A DNA stretch of 53,984 nucleotides, taken from NCBI RefSeq assembly GCF_014192285.1, contig NZ_JACHXQ010000016.1, positions 1 through 53,984 on the forward strand, given 5' to 3'. This document shows positions 1 to 7,416 of the stretch, in pieces. Under the pieces are notes generated by a model. The model saw nothing but the letters and a program-made list of their open reading frames with translations. It had not been told where the DNA came from and did not search any database. The DNA comes from Halomonas fontilapidosi (GTDB lineage Bacteria; Pseudomonadota; Gammaproteobacteria; Pseudomonadales; Halomonadaceae). The position numbers and the translations under genes are program-made. Each line of letters opens with the position of its first letter. Positions within the stretch are counted from its first letter, which is position 1.

Positions 1-165
1 TGATAGCCCCTCGCTCCCTGATCCGAAGGCATTAAGGACAACCGCATGCAGTAGAGACAACCGAACCCTTGACGGGTCAATCCATACCAGGAGCGACGGT
101 TCCCACACATAACACCAAGAATTGCCGTGCAAGACGCAGACAATACATAACGCAGGGACGGAACT

Positions 166-1404
166 ATGAACATGGCAACGAAGCCCATGCGCAAGGCACA
201 GAAGAGCAAGCTCTACCGCTGGCGCTGGACGGGCAAGGGGCCCGGCGGGCGCAAGGTGGGCGGCGAGATCATCGCCGCCCGCAAGGCCGAGGTGGAGAAG
301 ACCCTCTTTGGCCAGAACATTATCGTCAAGAACATCCGCCGCAAGAGCGGGTTCGGCGGCGGCATGGGCAAGATCAAGCCACGCGACATCATGCTCTTCG
401 CCCGCCAGATGGCGACCATGATCCGCGCCGGCGTGCCGGTGCTGCAGGCCTTCCAGGTGGTGGCGGAGAGCCTCAAGAAGCCGGCGATGAGCGCCCTGGT
501 GCAGGAGCTGATGAACGACGTGGCGGCCGGTTCCAGCTTCTCGGAGGCGCTCAAGCGCCACCCCCAGCACTTCGACCGGCTGTTCGCCAACCTGGTGGAG
601 GCCGGCGAGCAGTCCGGTTCGCTGGACCGCATGCTGGAGCGGGTGGCGGCCTACAAGGAAAAGGTCGAGTCACTCAAGAGCCGCGTGAAGAAGGCGCTCT
701 GGTACCCGGCGGCGGTCATCATGGTGGCCATCGGCGTTACCGCCCTGCTGCTGATCAAGGTGGTGCCGCAGTTCGAGAGCCTGTTCAGCGGCTTCGGCGC
801 CGAGTTGCCAGCCATGACCCGGATGACCATCTCGCTGTCCGAGTTCGCCCAGCAGTACTGGTGGTGGGGCCTGCTGGGTATCGCAGGCTTCATCTTCTTC
901 CTGCGCGCCGGCATGAAGAAGTCCGAGGCCTTCCGCTACAAGATGCATGCGCTCTCGCTGCGCATTCCGGTGATCGGCGACATCCTCGACAAGTCCTCGG
1001 TGGCGCGCTATTCGCGCACCCTGGCCACCACCTTCGGTGCCGGCGTGCCGCTGGTGGAGGCGCTGGAGACCGCCGAGGGCGCGGCGGGCAACATGGTCTA
1101 CGAGCGCGCCATCGCCCAGATCCGCGAGGACGTGGCCACCGGCCAGCAGCTCAACTTCGCCATGCGCCTCACCGAGCAGTTCCCGGCGCTGGCGGTGCAG
1201 ATGGTGGGGATCGGCGAGGAAGCCGGCTCGCTGGACGCCATGCTCAACCGGGTGGCGGACTACTACGAGGAGGAGGTCGACAACAAGGTGGATACCCTCA
1301 CCTCGCTGCTCGAGCCCTTCATCATCGTGGTGCTCGGCGTGCTGGTTGGCGGCCTGGTTATCTCGATGTACCTGCCGATCTTCGAGCTGGGGAGTGTGAT
1401 TTAA
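166..1404 (+). CDS. pilC: PilC, type IV pilus inner-membrane platform protein
   Basis: 412-residue GspF/PilC-family protein, the usual length. It is the inner-membrane platform that couples the PilB/PilT ATPases to pilin assembly and retraction. Two T2SSF repeats are visible (about residues 75-200 and 278-400). Each carries the motif of aromatic/Ala-Gly start (FARQMATMIRAGVPVLQAF; YSRTLATTFGAGVPLVEAL) and the EQSGSLD/EEAGSLD signature. Membrane segments lie near residues 180-205, 230-250 and 385-405. The start at 166 follows a GGGACGGA ribosome site. A pilB gene probably ends at or before base 1. pilD, the usual downstream neighbour, is absent; a heptamer-repeat element begins 3 bases after the stop and the next gene is convergent. 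Confidence 0.95.
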   Translation: MNMATKPMRKAQKSKLYRWRWTGKGPGGRKVGGEIIAARKAEVEKTLFGQNIIVKNIRRKSGFGGGMGKIKPRDIMLFARQMATMIRAGVPVLQAFQVVAESLKKPAMSALVQELMNDVAAGSSFSEALKRHPQHFDRLFANLVEAGEQSGSLDRMLERVAAYKEKVESLKSRVKKALWYPAAVIMVAIGVTALLLIKVVPQFESLFSGFGAELPAMTRMTISLSEFAQQYWWWGLLGIAGFIFFLRAGMKKSEAFRYKMHALSLRIPVIGDILDKSSVARYSRTLATTFGAGVPLVEALETAEGAAGNMVYERAIAQIREDVATGQQLNFAMRLTEQFPALAVQMVGIGEEAGSLDAMLNRVADYYEEEVDNKVDTLTSLLEPFIIVVLGVLVGGLVISMYLPIFELGSVI

Positions 1405-1605
1405 CAAAGCGGCCAAGCGGCCAAGCGGCCGAGCGCCGAGCGCCGAGCGCCGAGCGCCGAGCGCCGAGCAGGATGATGGCACCGATCGTTACGGTGTCAA
1501 TCCACAATTGAAGCGAAACCGACGAGGCTGAGAGATTCGCCCGACCGTTTGACTTGCTTGGCTGCTCGGCGCTCAACACTTGGCTGCTTGGCAGCTCGCC
1601 GCTGC
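1405..1605. repeat. Heptamer inverted-repeat element, copy A
   Basis: Left arm 1407-1469: degenerate GGCCAAGC units, then six perfect GCCGAGC units (1428-1469). Core 1470-1553: about 88% identical to copy B at 3001-3084. Right arm about 1554-1605: inverted GCTTGGC/GCTCGGC units. The core can fold into two hairpins (GGCACCG with CGGTGTC; GCGAAAC with GATTCGC). It fills nearly all the space between the convergent pilC and L,D-transpeptidase stops, so it may also act as a bidirectional terminator or insulator. Confidence 0.85.
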
Positions 1606-1612
1606 CCCCCCC

Positions 1613-2131
1613 TCAATCGTGCAGCCATACCGGCGTGCCCGGCACGGCGATCTCGAACAGCGCCAGCAGGTCATCATCGCGAACGCGGATGCAGCCATGG
1701 GAGCGGGCCACGCCCATGGGTTCGCTCGGCGGGGTGCCGTGGAGGTAGATATAGCGCCGCTGGGAGTCGACGTTGCCGCCGCAGTTGCGCCCGGGCTCCA
1801 GGCCGCTCAACCAGAGAATGCGGGTGAGTATCCAGTCGCGCCCTAGATGCTCGGCGGCCAGTGCCTCGCTGTAGACCTCGCCGGTGGGCCGGCGGCCGCG
1901 GTAGACGGTGCCCGGCGGGTTGCCCGCGCCGATGGCGGCGCGCACATGGTGCCAGCCCAGTGGCGTGGCGCCGCTGCCCTCCTCCTCCCCGGTGCCGTTG
2001 GCGGCCGTGGAGACCTTGCAGGACCACTCGAGCTCGCGGCCCCGCCAGACCGTCAGCCGCTGGGCGGCGGTGTCGATCTCCAGCCACACGCCCTCCTCTG
2101 GCGGCAGCTCGGTGAGCAGGGGCGTGCGCAT
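1613..2131 (-). CDS. L,D-transpeptidase (YkuD-fold) family protein
   Basis: 172-residue YkuD-domain protein. The catalytic motif HGTP...SHGCIRVR is clear, with the nucleophile at Cys147. Family members form 3-3 peptidoglycan crosslinks or attach lipoproteins to the wall. No signal peptide or membrane anchor is visible at this start, so export is not explained; the domain nearly fills the protein. The start codon shares one base with the psrA stop (TGATG), so the two genes are probably translated together. Which L,D-transpeptidase subgroup it belongs to cannot be told from the sequence alone. Confidence 0.85.
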   Translation of the reverse strand: MRTPLLTELPPEEGVWLEIDTAAQRLTVWRGRELEWSCKVSTAANGTGEEEGSGATPLGWHHVRAAIGAGNPPGTVYRGRRPTGEVYSEALAAEHLGRDWILTRILWLSGLEPGRNCGGNVDSQRRYIYLHGTPPSEPMGVARSHGCIRVRDDDLLALFEIAVPGTPVWLHD

Positions 2132-2799
2132 CAGCTGGCCTCGCGGCGCACCGGGCTGGGGTCGGGCAGCGGCGCGTTCATGGCCGCCACCACCACCGGG
2201 CGCAGACGTCGCACCAGGTCGCGCACGCTGACGTGCTCGCCGTAGTCCTTCTCGGCGATATCGCGCAGGGCATCCAGGCCGGAGAGCGTGAAGATCACCG
2301 TACCCAGCATGAAGTGCAGCCGCCAGAAGCGCTCGGCATCGGGCAGCTCCGGCGTGGCCAGGCGCACCAGTTCGGTAAAGCGGGTGAAGACGCTGCCGTA
2401 CTCCTCCTGAATGTAGCGGCGCAGGTGGCCCTGGGCCTGGCTGTAGGCAAGCCCCAGCAGGCGCATGAACACCTTGAGGCTGTTGCGCTCCGCCGGCACC
2501 TCGAGCACGCTGCGCGCCATGGTCTCGAGCAGCGCTTCCAGCGGAATCACGCGGCCGGCGTAGTCGGCCTCGAGCTCGTCGAGGGAGGCGTGGAAACGCA
2601 CGGTAAAGGGGTCCAGGTAGCGCGCGAACACCGCCTGGATCAGCGCCTTCTTGGATCCGAAGTGGTAGTTGACCGCCGCCAGATTGACCTTGGCCTTGCT
2701 GGTGATGTTGCGCAGCGAGGTCTCGGCGAAGCCGCGTTCGGCGAACAGCACCTCGGCGGTATCGAGGATGCGCGTGACGGTGTCGGGCTGCTGGGCCAT
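2131..2799 (-). CDS. psrA: PsrA-type TetR-family transcriptional regulator
   Basis: 222 residues from the ATG at 2799, chosen because GGAG lies 9 bases upstream and because the longer frame would read through the operator. The N-terminal HTH reads RILDTAEVLFAERGFAETSL and LAAVNYHFGSKKALIQAVF, very close to Pseudomonas PsrA. The C-terminal half keeps MRLLGLAYSQAQGHLRRY and WRLHFMLG. PsrA is a long-chain fatty-acid-sensing repressor/activator that controls beta-oxidation genes and itself. As in Pseudomonas, it is divergent from lexA. A palindrome just upstream suggests autoregulation. Confidence 0.88.
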   Translation of the reverse strand: MAQQPDTVTRILDTAEVLFAERGFAETSLRNITSKAKVNLAAVNYHFGSKKALIQAVFARYLDPFTVRFHASLDELEADYAGRVIPLEALLETMARSVLEVPAERNSLKVFMRLLGLAYSQAQGHLRRYIQEEYGSVFTRFTELVRLATPELPDAERFWRLHFMLGTVIFTLSGLDALRDIAEKDYGEHVSVRDLVRRLRPVVVAAMNAPLPDPSPVRREAS

Positions 2800-2821
2800 G
2801 GGCAACGGCTCCATGTCATTG

Positions 2822-2835
2822 GAAACAATTGTTTG
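2822..2835. promoter_or_regulatory. Putative PsrA operator upstream of psrA
   Basis: GAAAC-AATT-GTTTG matches the PsrA box (G/C)AAAC-N2-4-GTTT(G/C) described in Pseudomonas. It lies 23-36 bases upstream of the psrA start, where autorepression would act. The match is direct; binding is inferred. Confidence 0.65.
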
Positions 2836-2901
2836 AATATGCCGCGAGTGTATGACAGCCAAGGGCGTGGCTCAATGCCGCAGGAGGCTCGGTGTTTGAA
2901 A

Positions 2902-3116
2902 CGCCGAGCGCCGAGCGCCGAGCGCCGAGCGCCGAGCGCCGAGCGCCGAGCGCCGAGCGCCGAGCGCCGAGCGCCGAGCGCCGAGCGCCGAGCGCCGAGC
3001 AGGATGATGGCACCGCCCGTTACGGCATCAATCCACAGTTGAAGCGAAACCGACCAGGCTGAGAGTTTCGCCCAACGGTTTGGCTGCTTGGCTGCTTGGC
3101 CGCTCGGCGCTCAGCT
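2902..3116. repeat. Heptamer inverted-repeat element, copy B
   Basis: Fourteen perfect tandem GCCGAGC units occupy 2903-3000. The core at 3001-3084 is about 88% identical to the core of copy A and keeps two foldable hairpins, including a perfect GCGAAAC/GTTTCGC stem. The right arm at about 3080-3112 has inverted GCTTGGC/GCTCGGC units. The element lies in the divergent psrA-lexA region, upstream of the lexA SOS box. Perfect 7-base tandem repeats are prone to slippage, so unit number may vary between strains. Confidence 0.9.
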
Positions 3117-3139
3117 CTTTTACTGGACAGAAAGACATG

Positions 3140-3155
3140 CTGTATACTTGATCAG
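3140..3155. promoter_or_regulatory. LexA (SOS) box of lexA
   Basis: CTGTATACTTGATCAG fits the CTG-N10-CAG gammaproteobacterial SOS box. It lies 50 bases before the lexA start, as expected for autorepression. Confidence 0.8.
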
Positions 3156-3205
3156 ACGCGTGGCGAGAGGATCGCCACTCTCTGGTTACCGACCCTGGAG
3201 GCCTT

Positions 3206-3859
3206 ATGAGTCGCTCACTCACGGCCCGGCAGCAGAACGTGTACGACTTCATCGTCAAGACCATGAACGAGCTGGGCTACCCGCCGACCCGCGCGGAGAT
3301 CTCCCGGGCGCTGGGCTTCAAGTCCGCCAATGCCGCCGAGGAGCACCTGCGGGCCCTGGAGCGCAAGGGGGCCATCAAGGTGATCCGCGGCACCTCGCGG
3401 GGCATCCGCCTGCCCGCCCAAGAACCGGAGGCCGCCAACGACGAGGGGCTGGACGAGACGCCCCAGGGCCTGCCGATCATCGGCGAGGTGGCGGCCGGCA
3501 GCCCGGTGCTCGCCGCCGAGCACATCGACCGCTACTGCCCGCTGCCGCCGGAGTACTTCACCCCGCGCGCCGACTACCTGCTGCGGGTGCGCGGCCTCTC
3601 GATGAAGGATGCCGGCATCCTCGAGGGCGACCTGCTGGCGGTGCACCGCACCGAGCGCATCCGCGACGGCCAGATCGTGGTGGCGCGCCTGGAGGACGAG
3701 GTCACCGTCAAGCGCTTCCATCGCCACGGCCATGTGGTCACCCTGGAGGCCGAAAACCCCGATTTCGCGCCCATCGAGGTGGACCTGCGCCATGACCCGC
3801 TGGAGATCGAGGGCATCGGCGTGGGCGTGATCCGCGGCGGCAGCGGCCAGGCGCTCTGA
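3206..3859 (+). CDS. lexA: LexA, SOS repressor
   Basis: 217-residue LexA. The N-terminal winged helix (residues 1-65) contains the recognition region [21 protein letters not shown]. The autocleavage bond is Ala97-Gly98 in EVAAG. The peptidase dyad is Ser132 (GLSMKD) and Lys169 (VTVKRF). RecA filaments on single-stranded DNA trigger self-cleavage and induce DNA-repair genes. An SOS box is present upstream and GGAGG precedes the ATG. dinB follows after 24 bases on the same strand, so both are likely one SOS transcript. Confidence 0.97.
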   Translation: MSRSLTARQQNVYDFIVKTMNELGYPPTRAEISRALGFKSANAAEEHLRALERKGAIKVIRGTSRGIRLPAQEPEAANDEGLDETPQGLPIIGEVAAGSPVLAAEHIDRYCPLPPEYFTPRADYLLRVRGLSMKDAGILEGDLLAVHRTERIRDGQIVVARLEDEVTVKRFHRHGHVVTLEAENPDFAPIEVDLRHDPLEIEGIGVGVIRGGSGQAL

Positions 3860-3883
3860 TCGACGCCGGTTGCCCCTCGCCCC

Positions 3884-4942
3884 ATGACCGAGCGCGTCCG
3901 CAAGATTCTCCACGCCGACTGCGACTGCTTCTTTGCAGCGGTGGAGATGCGTGACAACCCTGCCCTGCGCGACATTCCGCTAGCCATCGGCGGCTCGCGA
4001 GAGCAGCGCGGGGTCATCGCCACCTGCAACTACCCCGCCCGCACCTTCGGCATCCACTCCGCCATGCCCACCGCCCGGGCACTGCGCCTCTGCCCGCATC
4101 TGACGCTGATGCGCGGCCAGTTCGAGAAGTATCGCGAGGTCTCACGGCAGATCCAGGCGGTGTTCCACGAACTCACCCCACTGGTCGAGCCGCTGTCGCT
4201 GGACGAGGCCTTCCTGGACGTCACCGAGGTCGAGGGCTTTCACGGCAGCGCGACCTGGATGGCCCGCTGGCTCAAGGAGGAGTGTTACCGGCGCACCGGG
4301 ATTACCGTCTCGGTGGGCGCGGCGCCGTCGAAGTTCCTGGCCAAGATCGCCAGCGACTGGGAGAAACCCGATGGCCTGACGGTGATCCCGCCCGAGAAGG
4401 TCGATGCCTTCGTGCGCGACCTGCCGGTCAAGAAGCTCCACGGGGTGGGTCCGGCCACCGGGGCCAGGCTCGACGCCATGGGTATCACCACCTGCACCGA
4501 GCTGCGCGAACTGCCCATCGAGCGCCTGCTGGACGACTTCGGCAAGTTCGGGCGACGGCTCTATGAGCTCTCCCGCGGGATCGATGAGCGCCCGGTGCGC
4601 GTCGAGCGCGAGCGCAAGTCGGTGAGCGTCGAGACCACCTTCGACCAGGACCTGCCCGACCTTGAAACCGCCAGTGCCGCCCTGGCCCCGCTCTGCGACA
4701 AGCTGCAGGGCCGGCTGGAGCGCCACGGCCATCCGCCAATGGCCGGGCTCTTCGTCAAGGTGCGCTTCGACGACTTCAGCCTCACCACCCTGGAAAGCCG
4801 CGGCCTCAGCCCCGATGCGGAAAGCTACACCCGCCTGCTGGAACAGGCCTGGGCCCGCGCCCGCCGCCCCGTACGCCTGCTCGGCGTCGGCGTGCGCCTG
4901 GTGCCCGAAGAAGCCCGGCAGCAGCTGGTGCTGCCTTTGTAA
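3884..4942 (+). CDS. dinB: DNA polymerase IV (translesion)
   Basis: 352-residue Y-family polymerase that bypasses DNA lesions with low fidelity. The metal-binding residues are Asp12 (HADCDCFF) and Asp108-Glu109 (SLDEAFLDVT). The helix-hairpin-helix region reads LHGVGPATGARLDAMGI. The C-terminus QLVLPL resembles the beta-clamp-binding peptide of E. coli Pol IV. It lies 24 bases after lexA and is probably SOS-controlled from the lexA promoter. A heptamer-repeat arm begins on the base immediately after its TAA stop. Confidence 0.95.
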   Translation: MTERVRKILHADCDCFFAAVEMRDNPALRDIPLAIGGSREQRGVIATCNYPARTFGIHSAMPTARALRLCPHLTLMRGQFEKYREVSRQIQAVFHELTPLVEPLSLDEAFLDVTEVEGFHGSATWMARWLKEECYRRTGITVSVGAAPSKFLAKIASDWEKPDGLTVIPPEKVDAFVRDLPVKKLHGVGPATGARLDAMGITTCTELRELPIERLLDDFGKFGRRLYELSRGIDERPVRVERERKSVSVETTFDQDLPDLETASAALAPLCDKLQGRLERHGHPPMAGLFVKVRFDDFSLTTLESRGLSPDAESYTRLLEQAWARARRPVRLLGVGVRLVPEEARQQLVLPL

Positions 4943-5485
4943 GCGCCGAGTGCCGAGCGCCGAGCGCCGAGCAGCCAAGGAAAAAGCCATCGAGCGCCGA
5001 GCGGGGAAAGCGGCCAAGCAGCCAAGCGTCGAGCAGGCAGGAACTGTTCAGTCACGGAATCGGGTCATAAGTCCGTATAGCATGCGAGAAATCTCGCGCG
5101 TCTCTTCGGCCCAGCGTTGGCCCAACGACTTCTCGATATAACCAATTTCGATGCCAATGTAGATCTGCGTTCGCAGCTCAGCACAGGAACCTTTGGCGTA
5201 GCTAAGGAACTTGACGCGGTCCCTGTCACTATCTCTTTCGTAGCCTTCGGCAATATTGCTTGCAATCGATAAGGCGGATCGGGTGATCTGGTCCTTGAAC
5301 CCGAAGTCCCTTGATTGGCTGAAAGACCGGTACACCTCCGAGCACAGTCTCGCCGAGCGTTTCCATACCAGCAGATCCTCGAAGCGCATCCCTGCCTCCC
5401 ACCCAAGACCCTTGAGCTTTCAACATAGCACTGACTGCTTGGGCTGCTTGGCTGCTCGGCGCTTGGCTGCTCGGCGCTTGGCGGC
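4943..5485. mobile_element. Heptamer inverted-repeat element carrying a four-helix-bundle gene, copy C
   Basis: A 543-bp unit that exactly fills the space between the dinB stop (TAA, 4940-4942) and the convergent cbiM-like stop (5486-5488). Left arm 4943-5035: GCCGAGC/GCCAAGC units. Right arm about 5431-5485: inverted units (GCTTGGC, GCTCGGC). The arms share GCGCCGAGCAGCCAAG in inverted orientation. Between them lies the gene at 5048-5389. Architecture matches copies A and B, with the noncoding core replaced by a gene. Mobility is inferred; no transposase is inside. Confidence 0.6.
5048..5389 (-). CDS. Four-helix-bundle protein (23S rRNA intervening-sequence protein family)
   Basis: 113 residues with the family's typical start (MRFEDLLVWKRSARLCSEVY), the central ITRSALSIASNIAEGYER motif, and the SCAELRTQIYIGIEIGYI helix. 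This matches the S23/IVP (PF05635-type) family. Members are encoded in rRNA intervening sequences, and a related protein (Avd) serves diversity-generating retroelements; the biochemical role of stand-alone copies is unknown. GGGAGG precedes the ATG. The gene sits between two inverted heptamer arms, as cargo or as the functional core of that element. No reverse transcriptase or variable repeat is seen nearby. Confidence 0.85.
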   Translation of the reverse strand: MRFEDLLVWKRSARLCSEVYRSFSQSRDFGFKDQITRSALSIASNIAEGYERDSDRDRVKFLSYAKGSCAELRTQIYIGIEIGYIEKSLGQRWAEETREISRMLYGLMTRFRD

Positions 5486-6157
5486 TTATTTAGTATCGAT
5501 ATAGCGGTGATCGTTGAAGGTGGCGACCCAGCCGGGATGGTAGACCAGCAGAATGCTCATCAGCATGCCGGTGATGAAGGCCTCGGAGGGCATCAGCAGC
5601 GGCAGGAAACGGGCGTATTCGAGCGCCTGGCGCAGCGCCTCGGCGTCAGTCGCGCCTATGGCCATCAGCCCCACGGCGGCCAGGCCAGCCGCCAGGGTGG
5701 CGAGCGCCGAGCCGAAGAACGCACAGACGAACATGAAGACCATCAGGTTGTCCGGCAGGCGCCGGTCGACCAGTCGCCAGACGATGCCCATCACCAGCGC
5801 TGGCACCACCCCGCTGACCAGCACGTTTACCCCCAGCAGCGACCAGTCGTTGCGCCCCAGCAGCACCATGGCCACATTGATCGCGGTGATCGAGAGCAGC
5901 GCCAGCGGTGCCTTGAAGATCAGCGTCAGCAAGGCGGTGAACATCAGGTGCAGGGTCAGCCAGTCCACCGCCTGGGCGCGCAGCTGCCAGAGCAGCATCA
6001 CCACCACGGTGGCGGCCAGCCAGCGGTGCTGCAGGGCGTGGTCATCGAGCAGCGCGACCCACGGCCGACGGCTCAGCGCGAGCCCGACAAAGGCCGCTGA
6101 GATCAAGCCGCACAGCCACAGCAACCAGGCGGCGAGAACCGGTTCGGCAATCGTCAT
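5486..6157 (-). CDS. CbiM-like energy-coupling-factor family membrane protein
   Basis: 223 residues with about six hydrophobic segments, ending in EAFITGMLMSILLVYHPGWVATF. This ending resembles the stand-alone CbiM-family (PF01891-like) proteins of proteobacteria. CbiM is the substrate-specific membrane part of cobalt ECF importers, but no CbiN, CbiQ or CbiO partner is adjacent, so metal and transport role are unproven. GGAGTGAG precedes the ATG. A possible promoter on the minus strand is TTGGCT-N16-TATAGC (6269 to 6242). I found no cobalamin riboswitch in the leader. Its TAA stop abuts the right arm of the repeat element. Confidence 0.72.
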   Translation of the reverse strand: MTIAEPVLAAWLLWLCGLISAAFVGLALSRRPWVALLDDHALQHRWLAATVVVMLLWQLRAQAVDWLTLHLMFTALLTLIFKAPLALLSITAINVAMVLLGRNDWSLLGVNVLVSGVVPALVMGIVWRLVDRRLPDNLMVFMFVCAFFGSALATLAAGLAAVGLMAIGATDAEALRQALEYARFLPLLMPSEAFITGMLMSILLVYHPGWVATFNDHRYIDTK

Positions 6158-6640
6158 CGGCTCACTCCATTAGGCAACGACCAGCAGCAGGAAGGGGTGG
6201 TGGGATGGTAGTCGGGTGGCATCGCATGATCCCGGTTTGGCGCTATAGCAAGGGCCACAGTGTAGCCAAAACAGGGGCTTCGGACACGCTCGAAGCGCCG
6301 TGGATGTGGGCCCGTGCCTCGCCGATGGCGCCATCCTGATCGGCGGTGGGAGTCAGCAGGGTATACCAGGGCAATCGCACATCGAGATTCGTTCGCAACT
6401 GAATCATAAAGAAGGATTCGATATAGATGGGCATTCTTTCTACATGCGGTTGCCCTGCCAATCCCCCCCAACACGTCGACACGCTCTACCCGACCGAATC
6501 ACAGAACCCTCCACGCGACACGGCTAATAACCAAAAGCTATTGGAAAAAAGCTTCTTTATTCCCTAGTGTATTTTTCCATCTACGTCACGAACCCCGTGA
6601 CGTATACCCTGTTTTTCCATCAATATACAGGAGCAACCCC
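6158..6640. other. 483-bp intergenic region between cbiM-like gene and amino-acid importer
   Basis: It holds the divergent promoter zones. The 6243-6482 stretch has minus-strand frames with no recognisable family; it may be a gene remnant. The part from about 6525 to 6640 is AT-rich, unlike its surroundings, and probably carries the importer promoter (weak candidate TTGGAA at 6541 and TAGTGT near 6565). A perfect palindrome lies at 6582-6604, flanked by two copies of TTTTTCCATC 40 bases apart. Confidence 0.5.
6582..6604. promoter_or_regulatory. Perfect 9-bp palindrome upstream of amino-acid ABC operon
   Basis: TACGTCACG-AACCC-CGTGACGTA. No T-tract follows, so a terminator is unlikely. The position 37 bases upstream of the start codon suits an operator or a 5'-leader hairpin. 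Direct repeats (TTTTTCCATC) flank it. Confidence 0.5.
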
Positions 6641-7399
6641 ATGCTGAAGCGTATTGCCCTCACTGCTCTGGTCACAGGCTTGATGACCGCGAGCAGCCTG
6701 ACCCAGGCCGACGAGCACGCCATCAAGGTCGGCATGTCCGGCGGCTATTTCCCCTTCACCTTCGTCGAACAGGACAAGCTGCAGGGCTTCGAGGTGGATG
6801 TCATGGAAGCCGTGGCCGACGAGATGGGCATCGAGGTCGAGTTCGTTACTGCCAACTTCTCGGGCCTGTTCGGCATGCTCGAATCCGGCCGGATCGATAC
6901 CATTGCCAACCAGATCACCATCACCGAGGAGCGGGCCGACAAGTACGCCTTCACCGACCCTTACGTCTATGACGGCGCCCAGGTCGTGGTCAAGGAGGGC
7001 AACGAGGAGGTCCACGGCGTCGAGGACCTGAAAGGCAAGACGGTGGCCGTCAACCTCGGCTCCAACTACGAGCAGCTGCTGCGCGAACTGCCCTACGCCG
7101 ACGAGATCGACATCCGCACCTACGAGAGCAACATCGAGCAGGACACCGCCCTGGGGCGCGTCGATGCCTTCGTCATGGATCGGGTGAGCGCCAGCCAGGT
7201 CATCAAGGAGAAACCGCTGCCCCTGGCACTGGCCGGCCAGCCGTTCTCCAAGATTCGCAATGCCCTGCCGTTCCGCGACACGGAAGCGGGCCGCGCCCTG
7301 CGTGATCGGGTCGACGCCGCGCTGACCATCCTGCGCGAGTCGGGCACCCTCACGGCGATCTCGGAAGAGTGGTTTGGCACTGACATCACCACCCCGTGA
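6641..7399 (+). CDS. Polar amino-acid ABC transporter, periplasmic substrate-binding protein
   Basis: 252 residues: a Sec signal peptide (about residues 1-23, ending LTQADEHA) followed by a complete type II SBP of the SBP_bac_3 family ([53 protein letters not shown]). The closest resemblance is to cystine/glutamine-type binding proteins (FliY/TcyJ, YxeM). The substrate cannot be fixed from sequence. AGGAG lies 8 bases before the ATG. It is first in a three-gene operon (SBP, permease, ATPase), with the permease starting 17 bases downstream. Confidence 0.88.
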   Translation: MLKRIALTALVTGLMTASSLTQADEHAIKVGMSGGYFPFTFVEQDKLQGFEVDVMEAVADEMGIEVEFVTANFSGLFGMLESGRIDTIANQITITEERADKYAFTDPYVYDGAQVVVKEGNEEVHGVEDLKGKTVAVNLGSNYEQLLRELPYADEIDIRTYESNIEQDTALGRVDAFVMDRVSASQVIKEKPLPLALAGQPFSKIRNALPFRDTEAGRALRDRVDAALTILRESGTLTAISEEWFGTDITTP

Positions 7400-7416
7400 G
7401 GGGCTGAGCCGTCGCC

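Noticed and set aside
2903..3000. Heptamer array as a CRISPR-like array.
   Set aside because: The units are contiguous 7-mers with no spacers, and no cas genes are near.
1410..3120. Long frames with repeated SAERRAP or ALGARRS peptides across the heptamer arrays.
   Set aside because: The 7-base unit has no stop codon in any frame, so such peptides appear in every frame. They are products of the repeat and carry no codon signature of genes.
5048..5389. Diversity-generating retroelement, because Avd is a four-helix bundle.
   Set aside because: No reverse transcriptase, template repeat or variable repeat is found within several kb.
6158..6330. Cobalamin riboswitch upstream of the CbiM-like gene.
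   Set aside because: No B12 box or conserved GCCACTG element is present on the minus strand.
6243..6482. 79-codon minus-strand frame (NLDVRLPWYTLL region).
   Set aside because: No recognised family, no good ribosome site, and two frames overlap here. It may be a remnant, but there is not enough to call it a gene.
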